From positions 39,985-103,984 of the forward strand of contig JXTC01000503.1 in assembly GCA_002914845.1 (NCBI GenBank): a stretch of DNA of 64,000 nt, in the 5' to 3' direction. The DNA is from Trema orientale. Taxonomy: Eukaryota; Streptophyta; Magnoliopsida; Rosales; Cannabaceae. Positions 48,266 to 59,372 of the stretch are shown piece by piece (positions within the stretch are counted from its first letter, which is position 1; every line of letters starts with the position of its first letter). The position numbers and the translations under genes were made by a program. The notes under the pieces were generated by a model. That model saw nothing but the letters and a program-made list of their open reading frames with translations, did not search any database and was not told the DNA's origin.

Positions 48266-48892
48266 TGAGCGAGGGCTGAAACTCTGAAATTACTTGGTGA
48301 ACTCGAGTAATTGAAGATTAGTGTCTGGAGGAAAACTTACAGCGAGACACTTGAAGACTGGCAGCGGTGGAACTGAACGACGAGGTGGCTAGTCGAATCA
48401 CAGAGAGGCGAGAGGAGGTCCAAAAATCAGATGTGGACGAAAAAAGAAATTTGCACAGATCTGTAAGTAAACCAAGTGGACTCGGTTTATTTATCTTTTA
48501 CAAACAGCAAGTCGATGGGATGATTGTGCTTTGATGGCCGTCATCGTTGGTGATGAGGGGATCAAGACACGCTCGGCTACGTTTGGGGTGTCGTGGATGA
48601 ACGACGGCCGCAGATGGAAGGTCGTCGGACTGGTGCAATGTAGGCGTGGAGGTCGACTGTAGGTGAGATCGGAGGAGATTGGCGTCGTATCTTGCTATCG
48701 GCCGATGCCTGATAGTCTCTCTCTCTTTGAATAAATGTATTTAATTGGCTCCTTCTTGAGCCGGTGATCAACCAGTTACTACTTTACACTACCTATGACC
48801 TGCTCTATTTACCGTATGTCCCTACATTTATTTAATTCAGGGTTGATTATACCGTTGGATTGAGAATGAAAGACGTCCAATGACTACTTTTA
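48266..48892. other. Intergenic DNA with a GC-rich patch
   Basis: The stretch 48330-48720 is GC-rich and purine-rich with a CT run near 48715-48728. Its style recalls the block at 1-1075, but there is no recognisable protein. Confidence 0.3.
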
Positions 48893-49571
48893 GGCCACGT
48901 TTGGAATGTAGGATAAGGATTAGATTGGATTGGATTAAATTAATCTCATATTTGGTACATATATATGAGAGAGATTAGATTGGATTAAAATAATCCACTC
49001 CAAAAATAATCTTATCATTTTGAGAATTTGGGATTAGAAGGGATTATGAATTTGATCAAAAATAATAGAATGTTTTTGAAGTAGTAATAAATGGTACTTT
49101 CGAAATTAACTTTTAAAAGTGATAAAACCAGAAATAGTATTTTTCAAAATCTTTTTTTATAAGTGGTATTTTTGTAAATAATTTTACAAAAAAAATGTCA
49201 TTTTCCAAAAATAAGTTTTTAAAGTGGTAATTTTTAAAATATTTTTTTAAAAGTTGTATTTTTCAAAATATTTTTTAAAAAGTGATTTTTTAGAAATAAG
49301 TTTTTAAAAATGATATTTTTACAAAATTGATTTCTAAAAATGGTACATTTCTAAATTAATTTTTAAAAGTGGTATTTTTCTAAATAATCAAACCTCAAAA
49401 TTCGTTATTTACCTAAAACTATGAAACACACCTATCCTAACTAAAAGTAGCATACCAAACATAGGATAGGATTGGACTATAATTCCATCTTATCCTATCC
49501 AATCCAATCCAATCCAATCTTTTAAAATAGTCCAATCCTATCATATCTTATCCTGCATACCAAACGAAGCC
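48893..49571. mobile_element. Tourist-like MITE with internal tandem repeats (family II)
   Basis: The termini GGCCACGTTTGGAATG and (inverse right) GGCTTCGTTTGGTATG lie between TTA (48890-48892) and TTA (49572-49574), the PIF/Harbinger signature. Subterminal GATTGGATTGGATT words occur in both orientations. The middle (49080-49390) is a degenerate 35-40 base tandem repeat around AGTGGTATTTTTCAAAAT, the reverse complement of the repeat at 5100-5300. Confidence 0.75.
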
Positions 49572-49574
49572 TTA

Positions 49575-49957
49575 GAGTATGTTTGGTTTGAAAGAATGAA
49601 GTTTGGAATGGAAAACTTTCACTAAATAGTACATTCCAATGTTTGTTTCATTTTTTTGGCAAGGGAATGGGAATTATAATTCCATTAAATGATGGAATTG
49701 CTATTCCACTTCTCTACCAATAGAATAAAAGTTTCAATCTCTTTCAAATTTTGGTAAAACTAATTTTTTCCTCTTTGCCCTACTAAAATATTTAAAAATA
49801 AGGATAAATTTGTTAATACACAATATATTTCATTCTATTCCACTGTTGATTCCAATTTTAACCAAACAATGTATTATCATTCTCATTAATATTCCAATTC
49901 CATTCTATTATCATTCCCATTACTATTCTAATTCCATTCTATGAACCAAACGTGACC
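49575..49957. mobile_element. Second Tourist-like MITE abutting the first
   Basis: The left end GAGTATGTTTGGTTTG and right end (inverse GGTCACGTTTGGTTCAT) are bounded by TTA 49572-49574 and TTA 49958-49960. The left TTA is also the right duplication of the neighbour. Internal GGAATGGGAAT/ATTCCATT words are inverted. No coding. Confidence 0.65.
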
Positions 49958-50625
49958 TTAAAGAACAGAACTGGTCCATTCTTTTGATGAGCGGGACACC
50001 ATCCGTGCCGTATAACACGTTTTAGATTTAATACGGGAAAATTGCTGTAAGACCCGACCCGACCCGTTTTCCTTCTTCATTTGAATGGAGATTATATGAT
50101 TCGGCGAGCACATCTATTCTTATGTTTTATCACTCCTCTGATTATTGAGGCTTCACAATTATAATGTTAAATATCTTTGAAATTCGATCTCTTCCTTAGA
50201 TTTATTTTGAACAAAACCAATCTTGTGGCACAAATTAAGTAAAAGAAAAAGATAAAACATATGATCGAATGGAACAAGCCACCAAAAGAAGATCTAGAGA
50301 AATATTGCAAAAAGCAAGCATTTCCTTTTCTCAGTTGACTAGAGCAAATAGACTAATAGAGTAGTCTACGCAGAGGAAGAGGAGAGACGAAGAAGGAGGG
50401 GGTTTAAATAATCAAACGCGGTCTCATAAACTCTCTGAAATTTGAACAAACTATACCAATCACCACACACCAAAACCAAAATCATCGATGCGTTTAGTCT
50501 ATAGATAACACCGAACCATCCATTCACTCCCTAGACGAAGTTAAGAAACTCTCCTCACAGAATGAAAAGCATGATGACCGATAGAACTATCAAATACAAA
50601 GCAAGTAAGCACCACTTCAGTGACA
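49958..50625. other. Intergenic DNA
   Basis: No recognised element. The right part (about 50480-50625) may be the 3' UTR of the minus-strand gene at 50626. Confidence 0.4.
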
Positions 50626-50934
50626 TCAACCGCCACCGTCACCGCCGCCACCATGAGAACTACTGCCATCTCCACCGCCGCCGCCGTGAGCGCTACCACC
50701 ATCGGTACCATGTATGGCAGCGTCGGTAGCCGCAGTACTCATCATAACAGCAGCCACACCTGCAGCATCAGTGCTTGTGGTGGCTCCATCATAACTGGTG
50801 GCTTCAACATGATCCCCGGGGCCCGCCGAGTGAAGGTCTCTTCTTTTGCTACTTCGATGAGATTTGGAAGATCCTTTCTTACCTTCTTTCTGTTTGCGGC
50901 CTGGGATACAGAAACAAATGGTTTTGCTCTTCAT
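50626..50934 (-). CDS. Small glycine/histidine-rich hypothetical protein
   Basis: The frame from the ATG at 50932-50934 to the TGA at 50626 encodes 102 aa. It starts MKSKTICFCIPGRKQK, a short Cys-containing and basic N-terminus that could be lipid-modified. A basic Ser/Lys stretch (KGSSKSHRSSKRR) and an Ala/Thr-rich middle follow, ending in Gly/His/Asp repeats (HGGGGDGGG). It is richer in G and C than its surroundings, as in many plant genes. I do not recognise a named family. An in-frame ATG 36 bases upstream (50970) would add 12 residues. It could be a real short gene or a single exon; the opposite-strand frame is a mirror of the low-complexity sequence. Confidence 0.5.
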   Translation of the reverse strand: MKSKTICFCIPGRKQKEGKKGSSKSHRSSKRRDLHSAGPGDHVEATSYDGATTSTDAAGVAAVMMSTAATDAAIHGTDGGSAHGGGGGDGSSSHGGGGDGGG

Positions 50935-52324
50935 GTCTGAATGACTCAGCTGAGAACACACTACATTCACCTGTTTTTCTACTGTCTTTTTTTTTTTTTT
51001 TTTTGGCTGGAAACCTGTTTTTCTACTCTTATTATAAGAATAAGGGGCCTAAAGTCTTCAATCATTGACATGATTACTTGGTCAATAAGTATAGTTTTAA
51101 CCCACATCAAAAGAATATGTCCAAGTGTCATAGTAACTGTACCATACACTTTATGTTATGCTTTATTTCCTTCTTCAAAACGGTTCAAAGCTTTTCTTAC
51201 CAACCATTTTCTTTTGAATAATATATATATAGATATGTATATATATATGATTCCATAAGTGGTCTACCCATCCAACCAGGCAAAACGTCAAAATGTCGAT
51301 GATGGGTTTTGTAAGATCTAAGACAGCTAATATCTTTGTGGCCCTTGGTAAATAAATCAAAGACAATTTATTCGATAAATTTTTTGAAATGATGACATTA
51401 ACAAAGCCAAAAGATTCCTTGAAAAAGGAGAGAAGATTGATATCACAAGATTATGGCCGGTGTTCCAATCGTATGAAAGATTGAAAGAATTTTGAGGAGG
51501 CATCAATCACGGGAAAATGGATGACAAACCCATCGATGAATGATGAGTCGTTCATATGCCAAACAGGTGCACATGTCTTCATCACGATGGTCAAGCCCTT
51601 GTCCAATTATAACATGCCATCTTCTGGTATAAAATCAAAATGGGCAACGGAATGTTAATTGAATATTGAAGAGGTTTTTTCGAAATAGTGTTAAAATGAA
51701 CTTATTGGTAGCATCATGCTTATGCTGCAAATGCGTAAAAAAGTAAATAAATGGTTCTAACAACTAACAAGTGAGGTCTAGTGGTTGTTAAAATTGTTAT
51801 AAATAATCACTTGTCATGTCATGCTGTGCAACACACGTGTAGTGTAGTGTTGGTTAAGAGAAACTCAATTGCTCAATCTCGTAGAAGACAAATTTTGTAA
51901 GAGAGAATATAGACAGGTAAATATAATAAGGTAATTAATAAAACAAAACAATTGCAATACAATAAAAAAAAAAAATTAAAAAAAGAAGAAGAAGAAGAAG
52001 AAGAAGAAGAAGAAAAACAACAATTCTAACATAACTATTGACTTCTTTTTTTGTAAGAATCGAATATACTCCGAGTTTGTGCAAAAATGAGGAAAATTGG
52101 GACATAATAATAAGCAGAACCTTTGTATTATGCCAACTTAGAATTTGTTGCAAATGTAAAGTTATCATTAATTCATTCTACAGAAGCTTCTCAATCAGGA
52201 CTTTGTTCTGGTACAAACCATGAAAATCAAACAACTATAATGTGAATGTGCTACATCAACATGAATTTCGAACAAAAAGATTGATTGTATATGACAACTT
52301 TTGGTCTGTACTCTAATACTCTCA
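50935..52324. other. Intergenic DNA with GAA microsatellite
   Basis: No gene was recognised. A GAA run of about ten units is at 51984-52013. TA-rich microsatellite sequence lies at about 51221-51249. Confidence 0.5.
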
Positions 52325-55300
52325 TTACAGAATCACAGAACCATCCTGCTTCATCTTGATTAGATTACTTTCTATGTTCCGCAGCACCGATTGATACCTG
52401 CGAAAAATTAGATGAAAACAACATTACAGACAGATATTTTCAAAAAAATTAAGACCAGGGAGGAGAGGGAGAGAGAGTCTTACAGGTGAGGAAGAGTATT
52501 ATACGCTTGAGTGGTTTGCTGTAGTCGGGCTGAGAGCTGCAATATATATGCAGATAAGGCTTCTGCTCGGCTCTGTTCCTTTGCAACTTGACCCTATGAG
52601 GAGAAACCAGACAAACACCGTTATTGAAAAACAGTACAAACTAGTGTAAAGAATGGTAGACCTTGTATCTTATAATCGCCTTCTCAGACAATATCATCAT
52701 TGGGCATGTGCCTGTGTAAGCATTACAGCATTAACAGGAGAACCAACCCTGAGAGAGACAATTTCAGCTGTATATGCTGGAGAACCAGTATTGTTTACCC
52801 CAGCATTGTGTGATTCGACAAAACCCTTAGCCTGTTCGGTTCTCAACTAACCAAGAATTCCACGGAGCTCTTCATTTTGCTTGAGACAATCCTTCACCTG
52901 CGAGGTATCGGAAAAACATAAGTTTCATAGTTAGGTAAAAAGGAAAATCTGAGAATAACAAGACATGAAAGCATGCCTAGAGAATAAAAGAGATAAAACT
53001 GGAAAGCACAAAAGCGTTTCTAAAACCACAAACCAAATATTGCCAAACCTCAACCACTAAGAAGTACCTGATTCTCGCATTGCACTGTTGTGCCCATTGC
53101 TTCCTGGTAAGAACTCATGAGACCAGAATTTTCCTCAAAAAGCTTTTCTATCTCTGAAGATTGGGAATCAATCTGCCACCATAATTTAATTTTTATATGT
53201 TTAGAAAAGGCAACTTCGCTGTCCAAAGGTATATGAAAACTAAAATCCTATTCATATGGTCTTCTCTATTCCATTTTTTTTTTTTTCAAAAGAAAATTGG
53301 AAGATTGTGACTACTACCTCCACTATAAGTTTTGGTACACTACTCTCCAATCTTTCAATCACAACAGCCATGTCATGCAATTGCTTCTCAAGTTTCTCCT
53401 TTTCTTCCTGCAAAAAGAAAACATAAACAAAGAGTACAGTTAATGCATAACCAGGTATGCACCCCCGCAGATCAATTTAGGACTGATTGACACATACGGG
53501 TAATACTTAACAGTAACCGGCAATCTCCCTTGAAAAACACAAAATTGAAATCTGACATAAGTAGATCGCATATCAAAGTTTCCCACCCCAAACCGTGATC
53601 ATCAACCAACTCATACACTTACCAGTGAAAATACTTTGTTAGCTGCTTTCTCTGAATTTTCTGCAATAGAAAAACTATTGTAAATGACAAACAAATTTAA
53701 CAAATTAACATTGTATGTGAAGTGTTATTGCTGAAGATCTTGTAAAATTTTGGGACACTGGAAAGGAAAATAAAACAAAAGAAACTCTAAAAGGATCTAG
53801 ACTATCGTGACACCACAGAAAGAATGATCACTGGATGATGCCGATTGCTAGCCAGAACTAAAAAGCTAAAACAAGTTTCTAATGACAACTCCAAGCACTT
53901 TGAGCCTTCAAGAGATCAAGGTTATAACACGAATGAATTTAGAAGCATTAGACATTAATACGTGTGAACAAATTCCCAGAAGCATATAAAACAATGAACA
54001 ATCAAGAAGACTGAAATTCAAGATAGTAATTTCTGAACTTTTTCGTTGGTGAAAACGAGCAGAGAATATTCTACAAATTCAAACTTCCTTAATAAGAAAG
54101 GAGCTGACGAGCGAAATTTTAATGGGGAATACCTGATGCTGCTTTCGACGTAGCTGAAAGCTTTTCCTCTAACTCCTGCTTTTCTGACATGACCATAGGA
54201 ATTCGGGCTTGTTCCTCTGCTAAGTGTTGTCGCTCTTGCTGCCTCAAAAGTGATTCTCGCTAGAAATTTGATTGCCATAGAACGCTCATAAGAAAGCATT
54301 CTAACTGAAAAATGAGAAAAAGCCACCAAACGCACCGTTACCTGTAACTCTGATTTCAAGCTCGATAACTCCCTTTCTAAGCGTTGTATTTGATCCGGTG
54401 GATTTACAAGAGAGGTTACTCCAGTAAATGAACCACTCATCGATTGTTACTGCATCAAATTTAGTTCTGCTCTCCGGGCTGCTGCATCTTCCTCAGCCTA
54501 TTTAGCATATGAACTGTTAAGAAAACACAATTAATAAGCTTGCCCCTCTTCTGCTTCCTTTAGACGTTTCTTGAGTGTGCGAAATTGAGCTGAAAATCCT
54601 CCTACACCAATAAGATCAGACTTTACTAATAACATATAGAAGAAGACACGAAGTATGATAAATTACATAAAGACTGATGTAGATATTGCATACGTGAGCA
54701 ACAACAGTAGCATCTTTTTCCATTGCTACATCCTTCAGAGCTTTTCTCAAAGAAGGTACAGTGTTTTGCTCCTGCAATTTACAACAAACTATCATCAATA
54801 ATATTTTACCACAAAAAAACCGAAAAACTGGGAAAAATAAAAAATACCAATTAAGATCCCCTTATCCCCTTACATTTCTTTTCTTAAAATTTACTAAACA
54901 AACTTAAATTGTGTCCTACATGAAGAAACCATTGGATATGTAAACATAAAAACGTATAAACTATATTATTCTTTGTCGTTACAAGTTACTACTGAGTAAA
55001 TGGACTACTAATGCGGGTGACAGGCCATGCCATGACCAACCGAAACAATGTCGTAATTTGCCAACTAAGAAAAGAAATCAGCTCTAGTAAATTTTAAACG
55101 GAAAAAACATGCTGGGATTAGATTAGTTCCCCTAATAAAAGTATGACACTATAAAAGGACACCCAATTATCCACCCCAAAGACAATAAGTAAAGTCATTT
55201 TTCTTACCAAATAATTCAAACATTTCTGTAGCACGTCATTTTCAGCTTCCGTCGTTTGGAGCTGAAATTTTAAGAATCAACAACAAGACAATCAGCCACA

Positions 55301-55469
55301 ATTAATCATCACCAAAAAACTTCCATGACCTAAAAATATTACAAGAAATAAACACACACACAACTTATAATAGTGCTACCTTTGAAATCAATCTCTTGTT
55401 TTGTTCTTCCAATTCTGCATTCTTCTTCTCTAGGTCGCTTATCTGAGCTACTAAAAAACCAACATCTAT
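52325..55469 (-). pseudogene. Multi-exon coiled-coil protein gene, apparently decayed
   Basis: Exons with good GT-AG sites are read at 55380-55469, 55208-55261, 54694-54771, about 54542-54600, 54342-54497, 54133-54259, 53625-53660, 53318-53407, 53068-53172, 52748-52897, 52484-52593 and 52325-52397. The protein is almost all heptad-like coiled coil (LEKKNAELEEQNKRL, IQRLERELSSLKSELQ, EKEKLEKQLHDMAVVIERL, AEALSAYILQLSARLQQ) and ends NLIKMKQDGSVIL. It resembles a plant family I know only as coiled-coil/Rab6-interacting-like, so I give no symbol. Two in-frame stops occur: TAA after AELNLMQ (exon 54342-54497) and TAG after ELRGILG (exon 52748-52897). No exon with a plausible start ATG was found before the CRR2 gene (55470-55917 holds poly-A/T only). 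It could instead be alternatively spliced or contain sequence errors. Confidence 0.65.
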
Positions 55470-55917
55470 CTGCACCATTATTCAATTGCATAAAAATCTG
55501 AAAAATAATTCCAATGAAATACATCCTAACTTAGCCATTCAAATGAAAAAATAGTGAATTTCAATCTGAAGCAATTAATATAATGTTGGAAACATCTCTT
55601 TCCCACCAACCAAACAGAAATTCCATGGAAAAAAAAAAAAAAAAAAATCCTAACTCAGAAAGTCAATTTCCGCTCTCTGATTTTCTCATAGGCACCATAT
55701 CCTATCTCAGACAAACTATAGACTTTTCTTTTCTCCTTCTTCTTCTTCTTCTTCCTTTTTTTTTTTTTTTTGGCCCTTTTATATTAGCAAGTTACTAGAC
55801 AAACTTTGCTTAGTATACATACATCTCAAATTCTATGTAACATCTAAAGAAATTTGTCCTTTTTTTTTTTCATTTAAGGAAAATAATTACAAGTCTGAAC
55901 AAAAACCTGGTACAGAA

Positions 55918-57897
55918 CTACCAGTAATCCCCACATGAACAAACCCCATCCTGGAAATGGTGGAAACGATTCACATCTCGAACAACAATCTCTCTGTTAG
56001 CAAACTTGGAAATGAACTTTGTAACGGAATGACAGTCTTCACATAGCCTCAAGTTCTTGGAGATTCGAATTGTGTCGCTGTGTTTGGTATTGATTAATCC
56101 AAATGCAACTGCTAATTTTTCACTATGGCCTAAGAGAACTCGCTCCTTCTCTTCCTCTTCAAGATCATAGAGCACGATGTGGGTTTGAGGTACATATCCC
56201 TTGTCCTTCATCTCTGTTGACAATTTCACCAACAAAGCATGGGCCTGTTCACTCTGCGGGTTAAACTCGTCGACACACATGAATGAGTATACTTTTTTTC
56301 TAACTTCAATCCAGCTACAACCTGGGACCTTTTGTAGTTTTCTAGCTTCTAAAAGCTGCTTCACTCTTTTCACCTCATCCCACATCTCTGCTTCAGCATA
56401 AATATCAGCTAGAAGCACATAATTCCCAGCATTTCTAGGCTCCAACTCAAATAGCCTTTTACACGCTCTCTCAGCAAGTTCAACGTTACAGTGAATCCTG
56501 CATGAGCCAAGAAGAGCACCCCAAACCTTTGGCCCCGGTTCTATTCGCATATCCTCGATAACTTTGGCTGCTTCATCTAGTTGATTGGCTCTGCCGAGTA
56601 GATCTACCAAACAGGCATAGTGCTCCATGCTAGGGTACATCCGGTGTTCGCTAACCATGGAATCAAAAAGCATCTTCCCCTCCAAGACAAGACCGGCATG
56701 ACTACAAGCCCCCAAAACACTAATAAACGATATGTGATTTGGTGATACTCCGTGGGAGATCATATCCTTGAAAACTTGAATTGCCTTCTTTCCATATCCA
56801 TGGATCCCATAACTTGAGATCAAGGAATTCCAGGAAACGACATCCCTCTTATCCATTTGATGGAATACACGCTGCCCAAGTTTGAGCTTACCACATCTCG
56901 CATACATAGTCAGAAGTGCACTCATAACGGGCAAGATAGAATCAAGCCCCCTTCGAAGAATAAATCCATGAATCAATTTCCCTTGCTCAAGAGCAACAAG
57001 AGCTCCGCAGGCTTGCAGAGCACTAATCATTGTCACTGAATTAGGAAATGAATCATCAGTCTCGGCTATCATTTCTCGAAAAAGCTCCAAAGCCTCAAAG
57101 GGTCTTTCATTCTTCGCAAAACATGCAATCATAGCACTCCAAGACACAACATTTCTAGTTGGCATTTCACCAAACACAGAACTTGCATAAGAAACACACC
57201 CGAACCTCGCATACACGTCCACTAAAGTAGTCATAGCATGAACACAAGCCTCAAACCCATGACGAAGAATATGAGCATGAATCTCCTTACCCTTCTGAAG
57301 CAAGGAAACCGAACACTCCGAGGCAACACAAGCTTTGAGGACAAACGTATACGTAAATCTATCAGACGGAATCCCAAACCGATTCATCTGTCGGTACAAG
57401 TCGAAAACCTCTATCCCATGACCCGCCAAAGTAAGCGCTCTGAAAATGGCGTTCCAAACATATATGGTTCTCTTGGTAGTTTTATCAAACACCTTACGCG
57501 CATCATCTATGGAGTCCAACTCCGAGTACATACTAATAAGTTTGGTGGCCAAAAAGGGATCCTGGTCCAACCCATCATCGACAAGGTGGCGATTAACGAC
57601 GAGCCCATCAGAGAGAGAGTCATGGCGGATACAGGAGAGGATTAAGAGCTCGTAGGTGAGTTGGGTCGGGTTGGGCTCGTGAGGGAGGAGTTTAAGGGCT
57701 TCTTTAAGGTTGCCTTGTTTACACAGATACTGAATCAGCTTGTTCTTGTCACCAATCCCTTTGGTTGTAGAGACTGAAGGTTTTAAGGCTAGGAAGCGAA
57801 TTGGTAGCTTCTGATAGTTACGAGTAGAGTAGTTGAAGTGGGCGGGGAAGGAAGAAGGTGGTTGGAGAGTTTGGGAAGCGGGGAAGAAAACCCACAT
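55918..57897 (-). CDS. CRR2: DYW-class PPR protein, CRR2 orthologue (chloroplast RNA processing)
   Basis: In Arabidopsis, CRR2 is required in chloroplasts for RNA cleavage between rps7 and ndhB and so for the NDH complex. The frame is intronless, as usual for PLS-class PPR genes. The MWVFFPASQTLQPP start at 57897 gives 659 aa, close to the family length, with a Ser/Phe-rich transit-peptide-like N-terminus; an upstream in-frame ATG at 57963 would give 681 aa. PPR motifs tile most of the protein (VWNAIFRALTLAGHG, VVSWSAMIACFAKN, VVSWNSLISSYGIHGYG). They are followed by the E/E+ region (PGPKVWGALLGSCRIH, PGCSWIEV) and the DYW domain with HSEKLAVAFGL, CEDCH and the terminal CGDYW. The zinc-binding HxE and CxxC residues are present. 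Similarity to CRR2 as I remember it is high along the whole length. No lesion. Confidence 0.92.
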   Translation of the reverse strand: MWVFFPASQTLQPPSSFPAHFNYSTRNYQKLPIRFLALKPSVSTTKGIGDKNKLIQYLCKQGNLKEALKLLPHEPNPTQLTYELLILSCIRHDSLSDGLVVNRHLVDDGLDQDPFLATKLISMYSELDSIDDARKVFDKTTKRTIYVWNAIFRALTLAGHGIEVFDLYRQMNRFGIPSDRFTYTFVLKACVASECSVSLLQKGKEIHAHILRHGFEACVHAMTTLVDVYARFGCVSYASSVFGEMPTRNVVSWSAMIACFAKNERPFEALELFREMIAETDDSFPNSVTMISALQACGALVALEQGKLIHGFILRRGLDSILPVMSALLTMYARCGKLKLGQRVFHQMDKRDVVSWNSLISSYGIHGYGKKAIQVFKDMISHGVSPNHISFISVLGACSHAGLVLEGKMLFDSMVSEHRMYPSMEHYACLVDLLGRANQLDEAAKVIEDMRIEPGPKVWGALLGSCRIHCNVELAERACKRLFELEPRNAGNYVLLADIYAEAEMWDEVKRVKQLLEARKLQKVPGCSWIEVRKKVYSFMCVDEFNPQSEQAHALLVKLSTEMKDKGYVPQTHIVLYDLEEEEKERVLLGHSEKLAVAFGLINTKHSDTIRISKNLRLCEDCHSVTKFISKFANREIVVRDVNRFHHFQDGVCSCGDYW

Positions 57898-57963
57898 CAC
57901 ATGAGATTCTCTGTGTCCTTGTTGTGACCAAAGCTCAAAGGCTCCGACTCTTTGTCGTTCCAC

Positions 57964-59372
57964 TACAGTTGGAATGCCACCGAACCAAATCCTATATGCT
58001 TGCGCCTATTACACTAGATATTTCTTTGCCCAAGTTTGTCTTTTTGCTGAACCAGAAATCTTATAATCGTTTTTTTTTTTTTTTGTTTTCAAAGAGAAAA
58101 AAATAAATAAGTGATACCGCCCCTTTTAATTTTGAAAAAGAAAAAGAAAAATACTAGACCCATGTACATGGAATAGTTTCACAGATTATGTTAACTCGTT
58201 TTTATAAACAAGTCGTACTTGAGTTTGTACACAATTATTAAAATAATGGCGTTCAAACTGAGGTATAAACTCTTATAGATCCAGTTAAATTAGAGTGGTG
58301 TCCCTTTTTAACGTTTTGTTTTAGTAACGACTGTTTTAGTAAGTGTTTGTTTTTTGTTTTTTTAAATGATCAAATATATCCGCCGTCTAATTATATACTA
58401 GCTTTTTAGTTTATTTATTCGAGTATAAGTTTTTTCTCCAAGTTTTTTTTCTTAGTAAATCATATTTTACACTTAGTATATCAAATGAAAAGCCGGACAT
58501 CTTTGTTACAGAATTTGAAAAGCAGAAATCTATTAAAAATAAGTCCAAAGTTCGGCCATTTCACTAAGAGACCTGTACATAAATATTTACACGACATAAA
58601 CACGATCGGCGACTACAAGTTATCGCCCTTGCAGATCAATGATGAAAGTGTTTTGATTTTTTTTTTTTTTTAAAATGAAAAAAAATCAAAAACATCTTCC
58701 TCGGTGAAAACGAGTGCCACTAACCCCATCCCACTTTGTCCTAGTTGAAAATGTATCATGGCCGGGTTTTTGGCTGGAAGAACATCAAGGCTTCTATTAG
58801 ACAAACACACTCGCTATCACACCGGGGGTGACATGGCTGGGTTAATCCCACGAGATGGCAATCGTTTGTGTTTGGGCCTTCGATGGCATTGACATCTATA
58901 GTATTTGGAAAGAGACATTTACCAAGGAGGAACTAAAATTCGGCTATCCCATGCTAATCTAGTAACCCCTTTATTATTGCAATTTAAGGAGAAATTAGTG
59001 TGATTACTGATTAGTATTGAAATGCTAATTTGTAGTTCATTATTTATTACAATTTTACAGGGAATGAAATCTAACAAGAAATTAGTGTGCTCAGTATTTG
59101 AGTGCTAATTCGTACTCCATTTCTTCTAATGAGGAATGGGACTCCAACAAAAATTGGACATGGGAGAATCATACATCCAAATAATTTACTACAAATTAAC
59201 AGGGGATTAAATCCATCCAAATACCCAAAAAAAAAAATAAAAAATCAGCATGTTTGAATTAATGCAAATTTCAAATCAAGGACGAGCGACATGCAATCCC
59301 TTTTACACTGAAATAAATAGCAAATTTAGCTACAAAACCTCCAAATAAGGAACTGAAGATGTATGATGAAAT
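57964..59372. other. Intergenic DNA between CRR2 and RPB7
   Basis: It includes the CRR2 upstream region on the left and the RPB7 3' UTR on the right (probably about 59260-59372). AT-rich sequence with no recognised gene or element. Confidence 0.45.

Noticed and set aside
50620..50940. 106-aa plus-strand frame opposite the glycine-rich gene
   Set aside because: It is Thr/Ser/Ala low-complexity and is the mirror of the minus-strand Gly/His repeats. The minus strand has the more gene-like N-terminus.
57238..57645. 135-aa plus-strand frame inside CRR2
   Set aside because: It is antisense to the clearly conserved PPR coding region and has no family similarity.
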